DNA of 64,000 nt from Rhizobium sp. NFR07 (GCF_900111905.1 NZ_FOKM01000018.1:1-64000), one strand, 5' to 3'; shown: positions 17,715 through 27,060, counted from the first letter of the stretch. Translations and numbers: made by a program. Notes: generated by a model from the letters alone, not told the origin.

Positions 17715-18929
17715 ATGCAGGCTGGACATGTGACGACGCCCTTCGGGCGGCGATCGGTAAAGCTCGCGCTGGTGAAACGGCAGTTGGGTGCCGGCGAAAT
17801 CCCGCCTGGCAAGGCCATCGACAAGTGGAAAGTGTTCCGCGATGCCTCGGAAGCGCGTGAGCGTTTGCAGATCCAGGATCGTAGCCTGGCTGTGCTTGAT
17901 GCCTTATTGACATTCTACCCTGAACCGGAGCTGCGTGCCGAAGCGAGACTTGTCGTTTTTCCTTCAAATGCCCAGCTGGCCCTGCGGGCGCACGGCATCG
18001 CGGGAGCGACGCTGCGGCGACATCTTGCAATCCTCGTCGAGGCTGGTCTGATCGTTCGTAACGACAGCGCCAATGGCAAGCGCTATGCGCGCAAGGACAA
18101 GAGCGGCAAGATCGAACAGGCGTTCGGCTTCGATCTCTCTCCACTTCTCGACCGGGCCGAGGAACTGGCGGCAATGGCGCAGCTGGTGGTCGCGGAGCGG
18201 GCAGAGCTTCGGCGTGTCAGGGAAGACTTCACCATTTGCCGAAGGGATGTCCGAAAGCTGATTTCCGCAGCCATAGATGAAGGCGCTCCGGGCAATTGGG
18301 ATCAGGTGGAGGCCGTCTACCTCGACATCGTACGGAAAATCCCGCGCTCAACATCGCGCGTGGATATGACGGCCGCACTCGACGAGATGACGCTTCTGCG
18401 TCAGGAGGTCATCAACCAGCTGGATCTCTTCAATAAAACAGAGAATTCGAGCACCAATGATGCTCAAACTGAGCAGCACGTACAGAATTCAAAATCCGAA
18501 CACATCAATGAACTTGAACCTAGCTCTGAAAAAGAGCAGGACGCAAAATCGAGCTCCACAATTGACCGACAGCGCGAGCCGATAAAGATCTTCCCCCTCG
18601 GGTTGGTTCTGCGGGCTTGCCCAACCATTATCGACTACGGGCCAGGCGGACGAATTGAGACCTGGCGCGAGCTCATGGCCGCAGCCGTGGTTGTCCGATC
18701 AATGCTTGGCGTCAGTCCGTCCGCCTATCAGACAGCCTGCGAGGTCATGGGCGGGGAGAGCGCAGCCGCCACAATCGCCTGCATGCTCGAGCGTTCCGCA
18801 CATATAAACTCGGCCGGGGCATATCTGCGTAATCTGACGTCGAAAGCCGAGCGGGGCGAGTTCTCGCTCGGTCCGATGTTAATGGCGCTGACGCGGAACC
18901 AGGGACCATCCCGGGCACAACGAGCGTGA
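17715..18929 (+). CDS. repC: Replication initiator RepC
   Basis: 404 residues from ATG 17715, with GGAAGGTGAAAG upstream. Begins MQAGHVTTPFGRR and contains SNAQLALRAHGIAGATLRRH with winged-helix features, a variable Ser/Glu-rich linker (about 240-285) and a conserved C-terminal part ending in SAGAYLRNLTSKAERGEFS. RepC is the replication initiator of repABC plasmids, and the replication origin lies within its coding sequence in studied cases. Translation is controlled by the antisense RNA just upstream. Intact. Confidence 0.95.
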   Translation: MQAGHVTTPFGRRSVKLALVKRQLGAGEIPPGKAIDKWKVFRDASEARERLQIQDRSLAVLDALLTFYPEPELRAEARLVVFPSNAQLALRAHGIAGATLRRHLAILVEAGLIVRNDSANGKRYARKDKSGKIEQAFGFDLSPLLDRAEELAAMAQLVVAERAELRRVREDFTICRRDVRKLISAAIDEGAPGNWDQVEAVYLDIVRKIPRSTSRVDMTAALDEMTLLRQEVINQLDLFNKTENSSTNDAQTEQHVQNSKSEHINELEPSSEKEQDAKSSSTIDRQREPIKIFPLGLVLRACPTIIDYGPGGRIETWRELMAAAVVVRSMLGVSPSAYQTACEVMGGESAAATIACMLERSAHINSAGAYLRNLTSKAERGEFSLGPMLMALTRNQGPSRAQRA

Positions 18930-19034
18930 TGTCACGATGTCACTGAGAAGACCGGGCGAGCTTGCCAGCTCACCGCTCTTCTCGCTCACTACCCTGTGTC
19001 TGTCGAAAGACTAACCTATTGTCGAATAGCTGTG

Positions 19035-19056
19035 CGGCTGGTCAGCCGATTTTTAT
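19035..19056 (+). terminator. Probable repC terminator
   Basis: CGGCTG-GT-CAGCCG (19035-19048) followed by ATTTTTAT about 105 nt after the repC stop. A short stem, but with a U-run. Confidence 0.5.
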
Positions 19057-19188
19057 CCGCCGCGATGTCTCGAAAAACCATCTTTTCATGCATCGAGAAT
19101 CGGGTAAACAGGAAAAACAGCGTCTGATGAACTTGCCTCGTGCGGACGCCGCCGAGGCACCCCTGCCCTATCGATGGACGAGAACTTT

Positions 19189-19220
19189 CCGGGTCGTCGG
19201 CAACTTCGATGACGACCCGG
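19189..19220. repeat. 10-bp inverted repeat
   Basis: CCGGGTCGTC (19189-19198) and GACGACCCGG (19211-19220), exact complements with a 12-nt loop. No U-run follows; role unknown. Confidence 0.5.
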
Positions 19221-19638
19221 TATCTGGAGCCTCCTGACCACTGACTCTCACGCCGGGATCCCGGCCCCCGCTCGCATCATAGCCCTTGAACCAGAAGGCC
19301 TCGAAGCCGTTCCCCTCAGCGCACGGAGGAGGTCGAAAAGTTCATGACTGGGTCTCCCGACAAGGCTGTCATTCAAGACCCTGATACTAGATTGTCTACA
19401 TATCTGGATGCATTTCAATTTTTAACCCCTCACTCCTCTATTGCCGCGTTGGCTATCTAGAACATGGAGAGGGATGGTCAGAGATAGGCCGAGCGTTGTA
19501 ACTGAAGTGAGGCCTCGGCGAGGCAGTCCGGATCACCGACAAAACGCAAGTTAACTAGCGCCCGGAGTAGCTTGCCCCCCAGTTGTCAAGCGAAGTGAGG
19601 ATTTGACCCCTAGTAGGGGCGGACAAATTCTTGGACTG

Positions 19639-20148
19639 CTATGCTGCAGTTGCGAGGTTTCGGCGGTATTCGGCGGGGCTAAAGCCGCCGAGTGAGAGCT
19701 TTACGCGATGCTGATTGTACCACCGGATGTAGGAATGCAGCTGCTGCATGGAGTCGTCGGCTGTCGTAAAATAGGAGCTGCAGGCGAACTCAAGCCGGAT
19801 GAGAAGTTCGGCTAATGGATATGTGTCTCGCAGGGCATCAAGCAGCAGTGTCTTTTCCCGGTTTCCCAGAAGCCGCAGATCGATGCCCAGATCTTTTTTT
19901 ACGAGTTCGTTCGCCTTCGTAAGCAAATCATGTTCGAGTTGAAGGCGCTTCACATCACTGCGCAGTGCTTCAAGTTCACGCTCAAGTTCGTCTCGGCTGG
20001 CAGTTGGTGATAATTTGCGACGGCGTGTCATGGATGCAGCCTCCAGCGCCATCAGCTTCTCGGCAGCAAAGCCGGTCATCTCGCGCAGCAAATCGGCGTC
20101 GGCGCTCTTCTCAACGAGTGAGCGCAGGTTCATCATGTCGTCGGTCAT
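19639..20148 (-). pseudogene. Chimeric transposase remnant: IS256 N-terminus fused to an internally deleted IS3 transposase
   Basis: The 169-codon frame begins MTDDMMNLRSLVEKSADAD and LLREMTGFAAEKLMALE, the N-terminus of IS256-family transposases. After about residue 37 it switches to the IS3-family OrfA/OrfB junction (VKRLQLEHDLLTKANEL, KKDLGIDLRLLGNREKTLL). At CSSYF the roughly 200-residue DDE core is missing and the frame resumes with the IS3 C-terminus (LHSYIRWYNQHRVKLSLGGF). The reading frame is open throughout, but no catalytic domain remains, so it cannot be an active transposase. It most likely arose from IS256 insertion into an IS3 copy followed by deletions. Confidence 0.8.
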
Positions 20149-20240
20149 CGGTGGTGTCCCTCAGGTTGGCTCTAAGCAACCCGACCCTACCGGAAATCAC
20201 CGATGGCTATGAAATCCAGCTACACCACTTCATGGGACAC
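20040..20240 (-). mobile_element. Left end of an IS256-family element inserted in IS3 orfA
   Basis: On the minus strand, GTGTCCCATGAAGTGGTGTA at 20240-20221 resembles the terminal repeat of rhizobial IS256-family elements. It is followed by the leader and the first ~37 codons of the IS256 transposase, which then break off within the chimeric gene. The terminus abuts IS3 orfA codons exactly, marking the insertion point. Confidence 0.6.
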
Positions 20241-20312
20241 AATCGGATTCGCCCGCTTGCCGAGCTTGATATAGAGCTTCACGGCCCTCATGCGGTCTTC
20301 GTACGAGTACAT
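20241..20312 (-). pseudogene. IS3-family OrfA N-terminal fragment
   Basis: From ATG 20312 the minus strand reads MYSYEDRMRAVKLYIKLGKR and then ANPI before running into the IS256 terminus. MYSYEDR-RAV-LY-KLGKR is the start of IS3/IS150-type OrfA. Only 24 codons remain. The rest of this family's protein reappears at 19639-20040, on the other side of the IS256 remnant. Confidence 0.75.
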
Positions 20313-21921
20313 GAACTATCTCCTGTTATTCCAAGTTTTCGTCCGCACCTTCAGGTGGTTAGTGTCTCACTTCGCCTGAAAAGGCGAGTTGTTCATCGAA
20401 CCTGCTATAGCGCATTCCCGAGCCACAATCTCGCTCGTCAAACAGATCGTCGCTCGTTCCGGTCTAGCGGTTTGCACTAAAATCTTGGGAGAAAGCTGTC
20501 CGGGACAGTCGGCACGAGTTCGTCCGCCGGAAGAATTTTCGTAAGGGGTGCAACTTTATCGTTACCGTATTGTTCGGGTGGCATGTCGCCGTGTCGCCTC
20601 CCAGTTGCGCCTTACTGAGGCGTCGCACCCGGCGTTGGCGGCGATATCTTTCGGCGTGCCTTATCTCCCCAACTTCAAGCCCGCCTCGGCGGGTTTCTTT
20701 TTTCCGAAATACGCCTTTTCGAGAACGGGCGCGATTGCTGGGTGTTGAAGCATGCAACGTCAAACGCGATCGGTACGGTCACAATGAAGAGGTGTCACGT
20801 CATCCTGATAAAAACTCTTACTCGGCTCTCCTTCAGGCGCTCCCGAAAGAATAGGTCTTGAGACGATCTTCGGAGCCCGTGATGCCGGTTGATGAAAACC
20901 GACGAACGCTTTGCGCGGCCTAAATGCAAACTTACTGACAAAGGATCGCAAGCCCGGAAGCAAATCGCCTAAACGGCGGTACCGAGGCGAAGGGCTAAGA
21001 GAAGGACGCTGTCGCTCGACTATCGGAGAGTCGTTATCGATCCGGCGCGATAGTGTGACTTCGGTGCTGCAGGACTGTAATCGGCGCCGACCCCGCGATT
21101 AAGCGAAGCACATTGAAATGAGTTTGAAGCCTTGATTACCATAACAAAAAGCGCAGCGCAGCTCGACCGGTTAGCGGATAGTCCCTCCCCTTCTCTCCTC
21201 TTGCTCTCAGCAATGAGGGGCCTCGTCATCCGACCAGCCCGTTGCTTCCAGAGATCGGGCAGGTTGCCTGCCTCAATCATGATCCGGCATATGATGTCTT
21301 ACTTCAACTCACCGCGCGATGAGCCGGAATGACCGCTTCCCTGCCGACGCGAAAAAAGCTCTGCAGGTTCATTGAAAAATTCTGGCATCGTTTCTCGCGA
21401 AGCTTCTACTTCGACACCCCTGCCCTCCTCTTACTCTAGTCGGGGGACCAAGTTTCAATATCGGGGCAGCCGGGTCGACCGATGGCAGCTTCGACATGAC
21501 GCCGCGCCTTGAGCGAGTTCTGTGGTGTGGGTGGGGCAGGCAGCCGGCACGTTCAATCAAGCCGTTGTCCAGATCACACATTGGGGAAATTCTCATGTCT
21601 CCGTCATTTGCTGAGCCCAAGGGCATGGCGAGCGTCTCGAGAGAGGGGATGCGTCTCGGTTGAAAACGAGGAGGCCATTGTTTCGAGCGAACGACTTGTC
21701 GCAACAAGCCGCAAACCTCGAAATTGCTTTCCCACCATGATTGGCTGTTGAGCTATCCCAAGCGGCTGTCACTGGGAGCGAGATTGAGCAGCCCCGTTAC
21801 GCGCGCATCAGGTCTACCCTGGAAGGATAATGCTGACCGCATCAGGGCGTTGTGGAGCTGGCCGCTTTCGCATTCAGGCAGATAATGCGGTTGATCAGCC
21901 TGGGACGATCGGCTTAATGGC
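20313..21921. other. Gene-poor stretch
   Basis: Starts with the IS3 leader and left end (to about 20400), then about 1.5 kb with no convincing gene. The only clear signal is the intrinsic terminator at 20680-20703. The open frames here are mutually exclusive and have poor composition. Confidence 0.4.
20680..20703 (+). terminator. Strong intrinsic terminator with no obvious gene
   Basis: CCCGCC-TC-GGCGGG (20680-20693) followed by TTTCTTTTTT. A textbook rho-independent terminator on the plus strand. No supported gene ends just upstream, so it may close a small RNA, an unrecognised short gene, or be a relic. Confidence 0.75.
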
Positions 21922-22344
21922 CTATTTGCTTAATCTTTGCGTGCTGAAGTTTCCTTCTGTCATCGCATTCCAGATCGGGTTGATCTCTTTTACCAGTTTT
22001 CCCAACTCGTGACTGAGGTTTTCCATAGGCGCGTTCGGATGGATTCTCGCCGCGACAGCGACCTCGATACCCTGCTTAATGCAACTAGAAATTTTTCTAT
22101 GAACCTCCCGCGGCTCCCCTGACACGTTCGTGAATGCCAAACGACTGTAGTGGCGAAGGCGCTTGTCCAAGAAGGCGGTAGCGCCCAGATACATTACACT
22201 ATCACCAATGATAAAGGCATAGAGACCTGACTGTTGCCTTATCCAGGTCGCCTTATGAGGACGGGATGCGTCGTTGGTCCAGGAGCCGACATAAACGAAC
22301 CCGATGTCGAGGATTGCTGATGCGCTCAAGAAGATCCGCCTCAT
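21922..22344 (-). CDS. GIY-YIG nuclease-like protein
   Basis: About 140 residues. The core reads GLYAFIIGDSVMYLGATAFL, matching the paired GIY...YIG strands of the GIY-YIG superfamily, followed by DKRLRHYSR with the family arginine on the next helix. A preceding segment (AILDIGFVYVGSW) matches the N-terminal extension of bacterial stand-alone GIY-YIG proteins. I choose ATG 22344; ATG 22362 is equally open and neither has a clear ribosome-binding site. Possible DNA-cleaving activity is inferred from the fold only. It is divergent from the broken receiver gene at 22544. Confidence 0.55.
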   Translation of the reverse strand: MRRIFLSASAILDIGFVYVGSWTNDASRPHKATWIRQQSGLYAFIIGDSVMYLGATAFLDKRLRHYSRLAFTNVSGEPREVHRKISSCIKQGIEVAVAARIHPNAPMENLSHELGKLVKEINPIWNAMTEGNFSTQRLSK

Positions 22345-22543
22345 AGTGCCGTCGAGACACATATAAAACCCGGTTATCCGTCGGGTGTAAAGGAATATCC
22401 GGAGTGCCCTCCATATATTGTCGATTCTGAGCGTGTTTTTCCGGGGCTGTCGTCAAATTCGCCGGACCGGGGAAAAAACTGAGGTCCGTACGTTACCGGA
22501 CATCACACCACTTTGCCGTCCGAATCGCGTAGACTGGCTTTCT

Positions 22544-22925
22544 ATGCGGCGCGAGACGAAGCGATTAGACGGGCACCATATGTTGGTGATCGAGGACGAC
22601 AATCTGATCGCGGCAAGAATTGTGGACGATTTGGTTTCTGCCGGCGCGACGGTTGCTGCGGTCGCAAGTCAGCCTGAAGCATTCAACGAGTTAACGACTT
22701 GGCATTTCACTGCTGCTGTCGTGGACATCAATCTGGGTCACGGACCGGACTACACGAGTGCGGCGAGACTTCAGCGGGACCGGATCCCTTTTGTTTTTCT
22801 CACGCGCTACGATCTCGATCAGCTTACGCACGAGTTTATGAACGTGCCGCTCGTTGCCAAGCCCCCATTCTGCTGAGAAATTAGTCGATGCAGTACGCAG
22901 AGCGGTCGATCTCACAGATGCATAG
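22544..22925 (+). pseudogene. Response-regulator receiver-domain protein, frameshifted
   Basis: From ATG 22544 (or 22580) the frame encodes a CheY-like receiver: MLVIEDDNLIAARIV (acidic pocket), AAVVDINLG (phospho-acceptor Asp), PFVFLTRY (conserved Thr) and PLVAKP (conserved Lys). A run of five C at 22862-22866 then shifts the frame to an early stop at 22876. Reading it as four C restores KPHSAEKLVDAVRRAVDL and a natural stop at 22923-22925. The last helix is therefore lost by a single-base insertion. Family role: single-domain response regulator. No sensor kinase is adjacent. Confidence 0.7.
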
Positions 22926-23555
22926 TGAAAAGCATCTTTGAAATATCTACACGACCCACCGAGGGTATCAGCCGGTGGGCCAGGTCGACCCGGCGGCCTC
23001 TAGGAGGAAGAGAGCTGTCGTTGACAGGCTCAGCGGATGTCGAGGAAGACCCGCACCGCAATGTACGAAGCCTTCCTCTTTCATCAGTTTCATGGGGGAT
23101 AAATCCAACGATGTAGCGGATTTAGGTTTGACGCTGCGGAAATCAATGGCAATCAGAGCGAAAATGGAAGAGGGGCTCAGCTCAACTAAAGGGAGCAATT
23201 GTGACCCATGAGCGGCGCAGCGGTCGGCCCACATTACCCGATCCGCCACTTTCTTCCCGCCGTTCCCGCAAGAAGCGCCGAACTCTTTGTTCGTCTGCAT
23301 ATCGGATGTCAGCGTTGTCACGTCGAACATCCCGTTGCGAATGACGATCCTGATCAGCCGAGGAGTCACTGGACGCATGCAACGCCGCCTGTCTGATGCG
23401 CAATCCGGCGAGCCGCGACCTGTTCGTTCAGCCGGATCGCGAGGCTCGTTGAAGTTTGATTTAAGCGGCGTCATGCAGAGCAATTCCACCTTTTTAAATG
23501 AGCCGAGGCGCTAGTTCTTCGTAAGCTGCTGAAGCTAATAGAGAAATCCGTCAAA

Positions 23556-23569
23556 TTGTCAGCCGACAA
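23556..23569. repeat. Palindrome copy 1 (TTGTCAGCCGACAA)
   Basis: A 14-bp near-palindrome in the context AAATTGTCAGCCGACAAC; 284 bp from copy 2, which differs by one base and shares the preceding AAATTGTC and following C. Confidence 0.6.
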
Positions 23570-23839
23570 CATAGGCCAGCAAGAGCGCTTTATCTTTATT
23601 GCTTGGAGTTCGCTTTAGGCGTTTCCTTAACATGAATATCAATCTGCGGTGAGAATCCTCTGCGGGCGCTCCAGAACGAAATGCTGGAGCCCCCTCCCCC
23701 GCGGGACAAGACCGACACCAAGTCTCCCTCCAACTGACCTCCATTCGCAGATTACGCATGTTCCGTGCGCCTCCATCGAAAACATCTCGATCAACAAAAT
23801 TCCGATAAACTGTTGAAATGAATGAATAAATTGAGAAAA

Positions 23840-23853
23840 TTGTCGGCCGACAA
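23840..23853. repeat. Palindrome copy 2 (TTGTCGGCCGACAA)
   Basis: A perfect 14-bp palindrome in the context AAAATTGTCGGCCGACAACA. Could be an operator pair or the ends of a small decayed element. Confidence 0.6.
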
Positions 23854-23879
23854 CAACTCATTACGTGTACGGTTGAGAC

Positions 23880-24145
23880 GGTTGAAGAAGCTTTCGCCTC
23901 CACACGGCCGTAGGCAAAACGACGCCCGCGGTCGGTCGGCTCTGCATCGCCACGATGAACCATCGGGAATTGAGGTCGATGACGACCGCGCTGTAAGCGA
24001 AGCGCTTGCAGGTTCGGATGTAGGTGATGTCCCCTGACCCAAGCTTCCTCTGGAGCCGCGACGTCAAATTGCCAGTCGAGTATATTGTCGATAGAAACGG
24101 CAGGCCTGCCGCCATAGACACCAGGACGGCATTTGCAGCCGATCT
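23880..24145 (-). pseudogene. IS3-family (IS407/IS51 group) transposase OrfB remnant
   Basis: Minus strand. One frame gives CRPGVYGGRPAVSIDNILDW and QFDVAAPEEAWV, then a shift at the C-run 24031-24034 continues in another frame as DITYIRTCKRFAYSAVVIDL, SRWFIVAMQSRPTA and AVWRRK. Together these follow the start of the rve integrase core of IS3 transposases (W-V-T-D-I-T-Y). Both ends are missing and a single-base insertion breaks the frame, so it is a dead fragment. Confidence 0.75.
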
Positions 24146-24807
24146 TCGCCATAATCCCGGAGAAACGCGTCAGACGCGCAAAATGGTTCGGTCAGCACAT
24201 TCCCGGAGAGAAGCCGTCTAGAAATCTTCGGGCTTTTCAATCGGTCACTGCGAGGATCCCTTGGGTCAGGCCATAGTCAAATGTGGTTCGTCGATGGACG
24301 AGGAACCGGTTTGCGACCCCCTACCCGGTGATACGCACTACCGTAGCCATGTCGCCAAGCCCAAAAAACCTGCACCGGCGCAGGCGGATGCGCCGACGAG
24401 CGCGCCCATGCGCGTGACATCGCGATGGATCGGCTTGTTTTGATTTAGAGTTGGTGAATGAGACCTGGTCACCGACCAATGTTTCTGTCTATCAGCCTGC
24501 GCATTGATCGGCAAATAGGCTTCTTGTCATTCGGCTCCGCGTCTTCAGTGAAGATGAGAACGGAAGATCGATGTGGAAGCTCTAATGGTATTACTATCGC
24601 CTTCAAAGAACTTCGGGAAACCGGCGGGTGCCATCGTGTCATTCGCCTTGGACTAGACCTACCACCATTGCTCCCACCGCTGGAACCTCACGCTGCCACC
24701 AGGAGGGATCTCAGAGCAAGGCCGGCATTGGTCGGCCGGAGAATATTCAGTTGCATGCTTAATCTGCAAACGGCCGGGGTTCGTCGCCCTTAATGAGATG
24801 GACTACT
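24146..24807. other. Intergenic, no supported gene
   Basis: Open frames here overlap on both strands and lack recognisable motifs or ribosome-binding sites. Nothing else seen. Confidence 0.4.
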
Positions 24808-25050
24808 ATGCTCGAGGCCAAGCAACTAAAATCATTGGTAGACGGGGCCAATGGATCTTTCGTTTACCGGCGCGGAACGCACGTGCATCTTTCTGTGCTG
24901 ATGACAAGTTGCCGCACCGCCGGATTTTGAGTTCACACCCGAACAAGCTTAGAGCGCGACGAGGTCGGTGTGGACGTCATAATCCCGGAAGCGACCTTCG
25001 GGGATAAAACCTTCGTTTCTGGCTCAGCATGTATTAAGGCAAGACGACCG
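24808..25050 (+). pseudogene. Possible decayed gene interrupted by TGA
   Basis: One plus-strand frame reads MLEAKQLKSLVDGANG, then VYRRGTHVHLSVLMTSCRT, hits TGA at 24928-24930, and continues without further stops through LERDEVGVDVIIPEATFGD and TFVSGSACIKARR. The composition on both sides of the stop is protein-like, suggesting one gene broken by a nonsense change. No family recognised; it could be coincidence. Confidence 0.3.
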
Positions 25051-25610
25051 AGGCGAGCACTGCTCAGCGGTCATCGCTCTGGCCCTCCTCATTTCGCCCT
25101 GACGCGATCGCATCATACAACGACTTCACTTGGGCGCCGCCGGAGACGGTGTCGTTATCCTACCCATGTGGGTACAAGGGCACGAACTCCTCCAAATCGC
25201 GCTACGGCTGGCCGACTTTAGGGGTTGCGTTGAGCACGCGTGATGACATGTCTCGTTTCGATCAGGGTGGTCTGCAAGAGGTGTTCAGCGGAACTGAGTT
25301 CGCTCTGCGGCATAAGCTGACGAGCGGCGAGCAACTGCGCCTCCTAAAGCTCTTGGTGTCCTTTGCGACAAAGCAGGAACTTAATGTGAATGCTTGGGAA
25401 GTAAGATCCGCTATTGACCGCGTTGCGGACGTGTCCCGAGCCTACAGTACTCTGCGAAAGAGGGGGAGGGGACGAGCAAGAGGGTTTTCCCCGCGGGCGT
25501 CTCAATCCGGCTGCGGGCGCTGATCACGGATGCGGTCTTCTGGGGATGTCTATGTAAGGTCAACGGATGTCTCTGCGCCGTGTTTTACAGACAGGTTACG
25601 TCCGATCCTC
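25051..25610. other. Intergenic, no supported gene
   Basis: A plus-strand frame from ATG 25250 (MSRFDQGGLQEVFSGTEFAL) to 25523 has reasonable composition but no ribosome-binding site or family match; not strong enough to call. Confidence 0.35.
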
Positions 25611-26522
25611 CTAGATCCGAAGAAGCCCGAGGCGGAACGCTTCATCCTTCAAGACCTTGATCGAGGACGGCTGCCATCTTCCACCCCGGGGCGGTCGCTC
25701 TCCCAGTTGATCGAGTTGGGTGGCGATCGCCCGTAGCGAAAGGGTCGGATCAGCAATCGCAATTGCTGCTACGAGCTTTATGGGATTTTCTTCCGGCGGC
25801 CGACGAGGGGAGCGCGTAAGTAGGTCCGGAGGGGCAAGCTCTGCTTCGACCATGCGGTGCACCGCGCGTCGAAGTCGCTCAACGGTCCAGTCAAGACCTC
25901 GGCGGGTAAGCACGCGCGTCACGTTCTCCCAACTGTGTTGTGGTCTAAGCTGCATGACCGTCGGGAGCCAGGTTTCTGCTGATGCGGTGAGGCTTTCCAA
26001 ATAGATCCGATCCCGGGCCGCGGTGGTGGCACGGATTGCGTCCGGACGTCTTTCGCGAAGGCCGGGATTGCCGGCATGTCGACCCTTGGCCTTGGCTGCT
26101 TTCATCCCAGACTTTGTCCGCTCGCTGATTACGGCGTGCTCAAGCTCCACAACAGATCGGAGGACCCGGAGCGAAAATATGCCTCGCGGCGTGGTTGTGT
26201 CGATCGGATCGCAGAGTGAGCGGAAGTGAACACCGCGCTTTTTAAGATCTTCAAGTGTGACAAGCAGGTGGTTGACGGACCGTGCCAGCCGGTCCAGTCG
26301 CACTACGACCATGACGTCGCCTTCTGATAGCTCCCTTATGAGCCTGATAGCAACTGGACGGGCGTGGGATGTACCTTGATCATGCTCCTCGAATATCCGG
26401 TCACAGCCGGCGCCACGGAGCTGAGCGACTTGAGCGTCCATCTCATGCACCGTCGAGGCGCGCGCGTACCCTACGTGCCGATGCTGTTGCGGAGGAGGGG
26501 TATTCTTCGAGTTTATTGCCAC
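25611..26522 (-). CDS. Serine recombinase (resolvase/invertase family), orphan
   Basis: 303 residues from a GTG start. Catalytic N-terminal domain: VGYARAST with the nucleophile at Ser23, RLDRLARSV, and the E-helix GIFSLRVLRSVVELEHAVISE and RTKSGMKAAKAKGR. A long C-terminal region (about 180-303) carries HTH-like segments (DPTLSLRAIATQLDQLGER). It is clearly paralogous to the tniR resolvase at 48805-49722 over its whole length. No transposase genes accompany it, so it is probably the survivor of a deleted Tn402/Tn5053-like element. Whether it still resolves anything is unknown. Confidence 0.88.
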   Translation of the reverse strand: MAINSKNTPPPQQHRHVGYARASTVHEMDAQVAQLRGAGCDRIFEEHDQGTSHARPVAIRLIRELSEGDVMVVVRLDRLARSVNHLLVTLEDLKKRGVHFRSLCDPIDTTTPRGIFSLRVLRSVVELEHAVISERTKSGMKAAKAKGRHAGNPGLRERRPDAIRATTAARDRIYLESLTASAETWLPTVMQLRPQHSWENVTRVLTRRGLDWTVERLRRAVHRMVEAELAPPDLLTRSPRRPPEENPIKLVAAIAIADPTLSLRAIATQLDQLGERPPRGGRWQPSSIKVLKDEAFRLGLLRI

Positions 26523-26857
26523 GGAAGCTCCAGCCGAAAACGATTTGCGTGTTCAGTCAATAGTGCGCGTTGATTGATACCTATGCAAGCGTTGTTTGAT
26601 GCTGCGATTTAGGGCCGTGGAGCGCGATGATGGTCCCGGCCTATTGGCGCGTCCATCTGGCACCCTTGTCTGGCGTCAGGGCCCCCTTGGAGGCGGAAAT
26701 TGGCAGTTCGGCGTGTGTTGTATCGTGCTGTTGTCTAGCAAGAACCGCGTCTTGTTCTGCGTCGCGAGACTACAGAAACGATTCTCACAGGGAAGTTCGG
26801 TCATCACTTAAAAAGAAGGGATCACGCTCCACCGTCTCGTTTGCACAGGAGATCGAT
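26523..26857. other. Leader region between resolvase and small gene
   Basis: About 335 nt between divergent genes. It should contain the resolvase res site if one remains; no clear inverted repeats were recognised. Confidence 0.35.
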
Positions 26858-27016
26858 ATGACGCCCGGAGAGACCATGGAAGAATTTCAGCAAATGGTTT
26901 TAAAACGGGATGAGGATGCAGCTTGGCTCGAGGAGACCGGGTTCTGGACTGATACCTTCACTAATCAGGAGGTCGTTGCTGCGCTCGAGCTGTCGGCTCA
27001 GCCGCCTGCTGCTTGA
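26858..27016 (+). CDS. Small hypothetical protein, probably truncated copy of the 29007 gene
   Basis: 52 residues from ATG 26858, with AGGAGATCGAT just upstream. Shares MTP-ET, DAAWLEETGFWTDTFTN and VVAALEL with the 62-residue protein at 29007-29195. The shared part stops after LELSA, where the sequence runs into integrase-derived DNA (26998-27060), so the last residues QPPAA come from that fusion. Function unknown. The DUF-like motif AAWL--(T/S)GFWT-TF-N is strongly conserved between the copies. Confidence 0.6.
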   Translation: MTPGETMEEFQQMVLKRDEDAAWLEETGFWTDTFTNQEVVAALELSAQPPAA

Positions 27017-27060
27017 CGGTATCCGTTGACCGATCCGGATCGAGCGTCCGCTTCGACGGA
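26998..27060 (-). pseudogene. Integrase gene fragment
   Basis: The plus-strand sequence GCTGCTTGACGGTATCCGTT, followed by GACCGATCCGGATCGAGCG, is close to positions 35785-35830 inside the tyrosine integrase at 35590-36729 (segment encoding DPKSVNDIVKQRAAL). Only about 60 bp remain. It fuses to the end of the small gene at 26858. Confidence 0.6.

Larger units (their letters stand above)
18930..19638. other. Non-coding stretch after repC
   Basis: Holds a weak intrinsic terminator (19035-19056) and a 10-bp inverted repeat (19189-19220), then AT-rich DNA leading into the decayed IS3/IS256 elements. An open frame at 18962-19237 lacks support. Confidence 0.4.
22926..23879. other. Gene-poor stretch with a repeated palindrome
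   Basis: No supported gene; a 39-codon frame at 23092-23211 (MGDKSNDVADLGL...) has protein-like composition but no ribosome-binding site. Two copies of a TTGTC-GACAA palindrome lie at 23556 and 23840. Confidence 0.4.

Noticed and set aside
14924-18929. parS centromere palindrome of repABC plasmids
   Set aside because: No 16-bp GTT-N-rich palindrome typical of parS was found near repA, repB or repC; it may be diverged or outside the window.
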